DNA of 7,804 nt, taken from NCBI GenBank assembly GCA_016191565.1, contig JACPWA010000051.1, positions 1-7,804 on the forward strand, read 5' to 3'. Shown piece by piece: positions 7,136 to 7,804 of the stretch. Each line of letters begins with the position of its first letter. The first letter of the stretch is position 1. Source of the stretch: Simkania negevensis. GTDB taxonomy: Bacteria > Chlamydiota > Chlamydiia > Chlamydiales > Simkaniaceae. The position numbers and the translations under genes were made by a program. The notes beneath the pieces were generated by a model. It was given only the letters and a program-made list of their open reading frames with translations, did no database searches and was not told where the DNA came from.

Positions 7136-7684
7136 GTGAAAGAATTTGATGAACTTTTAAAGATCTCTGAAACCCTTTGTGGGCCGGAAGGGTGCTCCTG
7201 GGATAAAAAGCAAAACTTTAAAACGTTGCGCCGCTATCTTCTAGAAGAGACGCATGAGGTGCTAGAAGCAGTCGATCTGGAGAGAGATGATCTGATCGTC
7301 GAGGAGCTGGGTGATCTTCTTTATACTATTATTTTTTATACTACCTTAGGAAAACAGAAAGGGACCTTCACCATTCAGGAGGTCATGCAAACAGTTAAGG
7401 AAAAGCTCATTCGGCGCCATCCTCATGTTTTTGGAGGGGTAACGGTTAAAAATGAGGAAGAAATTATCCAAAATTGGGAGAAAATCAAAAAAGAGGAAAA
7501 GGAAAAAAAAGGGGAAAAAGCTCCTAAGGAGTTTGCAGCTAAAACCCTAGGAGCTCTTTGTCAAGGACAAAAGCTTTTAGAGAAAATGCGTAGGGATAGG
7601 ATAAACATGCCTGACATGGAAGTGAAGTCGGAGGAGGAGAAAATAGCAAAAGAGCTTGTGGATCTTTTAATCTCTGAGGGTTAA
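7136..7684 (+). CDS. mazG: MazG-type nucleoside triphosphate pyrophosphohydrolase, second domain cut short
   Basis: MazG proteins hydrolyse (d)NTPs to NMP and pyrophosphate in the cytoplasm, cleaning nucleotide pools and, in E. coli, lowering ppGpp. Residues 1-120 form a complete MazG domain: FDELLKISETL, a GCSWDKKQ segment (19-26), the metal-binding EETHE (37-41) with ELGD (57-60), then RRHPHVFGG (93-101) and the NWEKIKKEE linker (113-121). Residues 137-182 match the first part of the second domain of the E. coli-type tandem protein (LxxLxxxQKLxxKMRR, then PD), but the chain ends at 182 residues, compared with 263 in E. coli, before a second EExxE/ELGD helix pair. The stop at 7682-7684 lies six bases from the hairpin of an IS200-like element, so truncation by insertion is plausible. 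The start is GTG; GGAG at 7119-7122 is 13 bases upstream, rather far. An A7 tract (7129-7135) separates an out-of-frame ATG at 7117 from it. Family assignment is secure; whether the short form is native is not. Confidence 0.88.
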   Translation: MKEFDELLKISETLCGPEGCSWDKKQNFKTLRRYLLEETHEVLEAVDLERDDLIVEELGDLLYTIIFYTTLGKQKGTFTIQEVMQTVKEKLIRRHPHVFGGVTVKNEEEIIQNWEKIKKEEKEKKGEKAPKEFAAKTLGALCQGQKLLEKMRRDRINMPDMEVKSEEEKIAKELVDLLISEG

Positions 7685-7690
7685 ATTCCC

Positions 7691-7704
7691 CGCAGCTTGC
7701 TGCG
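7691..7704. repeat. Perfect hairpin CGCAGC-TT-GCTGCG, candidate TnpA recognition site
   Basis: Six-base arms 7691-7696 and 7699-7704 are exact complements around TT; in practice a five-pair stem with a CTTG loop. No T-run follows on either strand, so it does not look like an intrinsic terminator. Its position about 30 bases before the transposase start fits an IS200/IS605 left-end subterminal palindrome. A weaker imperfect pairing, CTCT (7711-7714) with AGAG (7729-7732), sits just before the start codon and could mask ribosome access, as reported for IS200 leaders. Confidence 0.55.
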
Positions 7705-7732
7705 TAAAAGCTCTGATGTTAAATTATGAGAG

Positions 7733-7804
7733 ATGAGTAAGTACGTCCACAAAAGTCATAATGTATCGGTTCTGATGTACCACATAGTTTGTCCAGCAAA
7801 ATAC
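7733..7804 (+). CDS. tnpA: IS200/IS605-family transposase TnpA, N-terminal 24 codons only
   Basis: The ATG at 7733 opens a frame that stays open to the last base of the window. Its residues MSKYVHKSHNVSVL followed by MYHIVCPAKY match the typical N-terminus of Y1 (HUH) transposases of the IS200 group, in which a YHIVFxPKYR-like strand opens the fold. The catalytic HUH pair and the single nucleophilic tyrosine lie further on and cannot be checked here. The enzyme excises and inserts the element as single-stranded DNA. There is no strong ribosome site, only purine-rich GAGAG touching the start codon. Whether the gene is intact is unknown. Confidence 0.8.
   Translation, partial: MSKYVHKSHNVSVLMYHIVCPAKY

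Larger units (their letters stand above)
7685..7804 (+). mobile_element. Left end of an IS200/IS605-like insertion sequence, cut by window edge
   Basis: Right after the mazG stop come a short perfect hairpin and the start of a Y1-type transposase gene, the arrangement expected at the left end of a single-gene IS200-group element. These elements move as single-stranded DNA through TnpA recognition of subterminal hairpins; they carry no terminal inverted repeats and make no target duplication. The exact left boundary cannot be fixed from one end and is placed just after the mazG stop as an estimate. The right end lies outside the window. Confidence 0.65.

Noticed and set aside
7691..7704. Hairpin after mazG as an intrinsic terminator
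   Set aside because: The stem is short and no T-run follows on either strand; it fits an IS left-end palindrome better.
1..7804. CRISPR array, tRNA or rRNA genes
   Set aside because: I saw no regularly spaced direct repeats, no cloverleaf with a TTCRA-type arm and no conserved rRNA segments; the dense coding leaves little room for them.

Overview
The window looks like chromosomal DNA from a low-GC, Gram-negative, host-associated bacterium. The best guess is an environmental member of the Chlamydiota (Parachlamydia/Simkania/Rhabdochlamydia-like). Three things point there: a GT9 lipopolysaccharide heptosyltransferase with a C-terminal cysteine cluster, a stand-alone BioD-like/DRTGG protein, and a very large helical protein with hydrophobic segments beside ordinary housekeeping genes. 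This placement is inference; no 16S or other decisive marker is present.

Layout, left to right. Positions 1-923 (minus) hold most of a POT-family peptide transporter. Its frame is open for about 300 codons and leaves the window on the left, but it has no ATG, GTG or TTG for its first 85 codons and has lost the expected N-terminus. Positions 981-2105 (plus) hold a GT9 heptosyltransferase behind an extended -10 promoter. It converges on, and overlaps by 68 bp, a BioD-like/DRTGG protein gene (2038-3177, minus). Twelve bases upstream of that gene ends a 1258-residue protein of unknown function (3190-6966, minus), and the two probably share a transcript. A very AT-rich 169-bp divergent intergenic region follows. 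Then comes a mazG-type nucleotide pyrophosphohydrolase (7136-7684, plus) with a GTG start and only the beginning of the usual second domain. Directly after its stop lie a short hairpin and the first 24 codons of an IS200/IS605-type transposase, which runs off the right edge.

The genes do not form one pathway: peptide uptake (probably decayed), LPS core synthesis, an acyl-phosphate-related regulatory or sensor protein, nucleotide-pool sanitation and a mobile element sit side by side. The two points most worth following are the unrecognised 1258-residue protein, which has paired hydrophobic segments and might be a secreted or membrane-inserted host-interaction protein, and the IS200-like element at the truncated end of mazG. 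I see no tRNA, rRNA, CRISPR array or convincing intrinsic terminator. No stretch over 300 bases lacks a gene.
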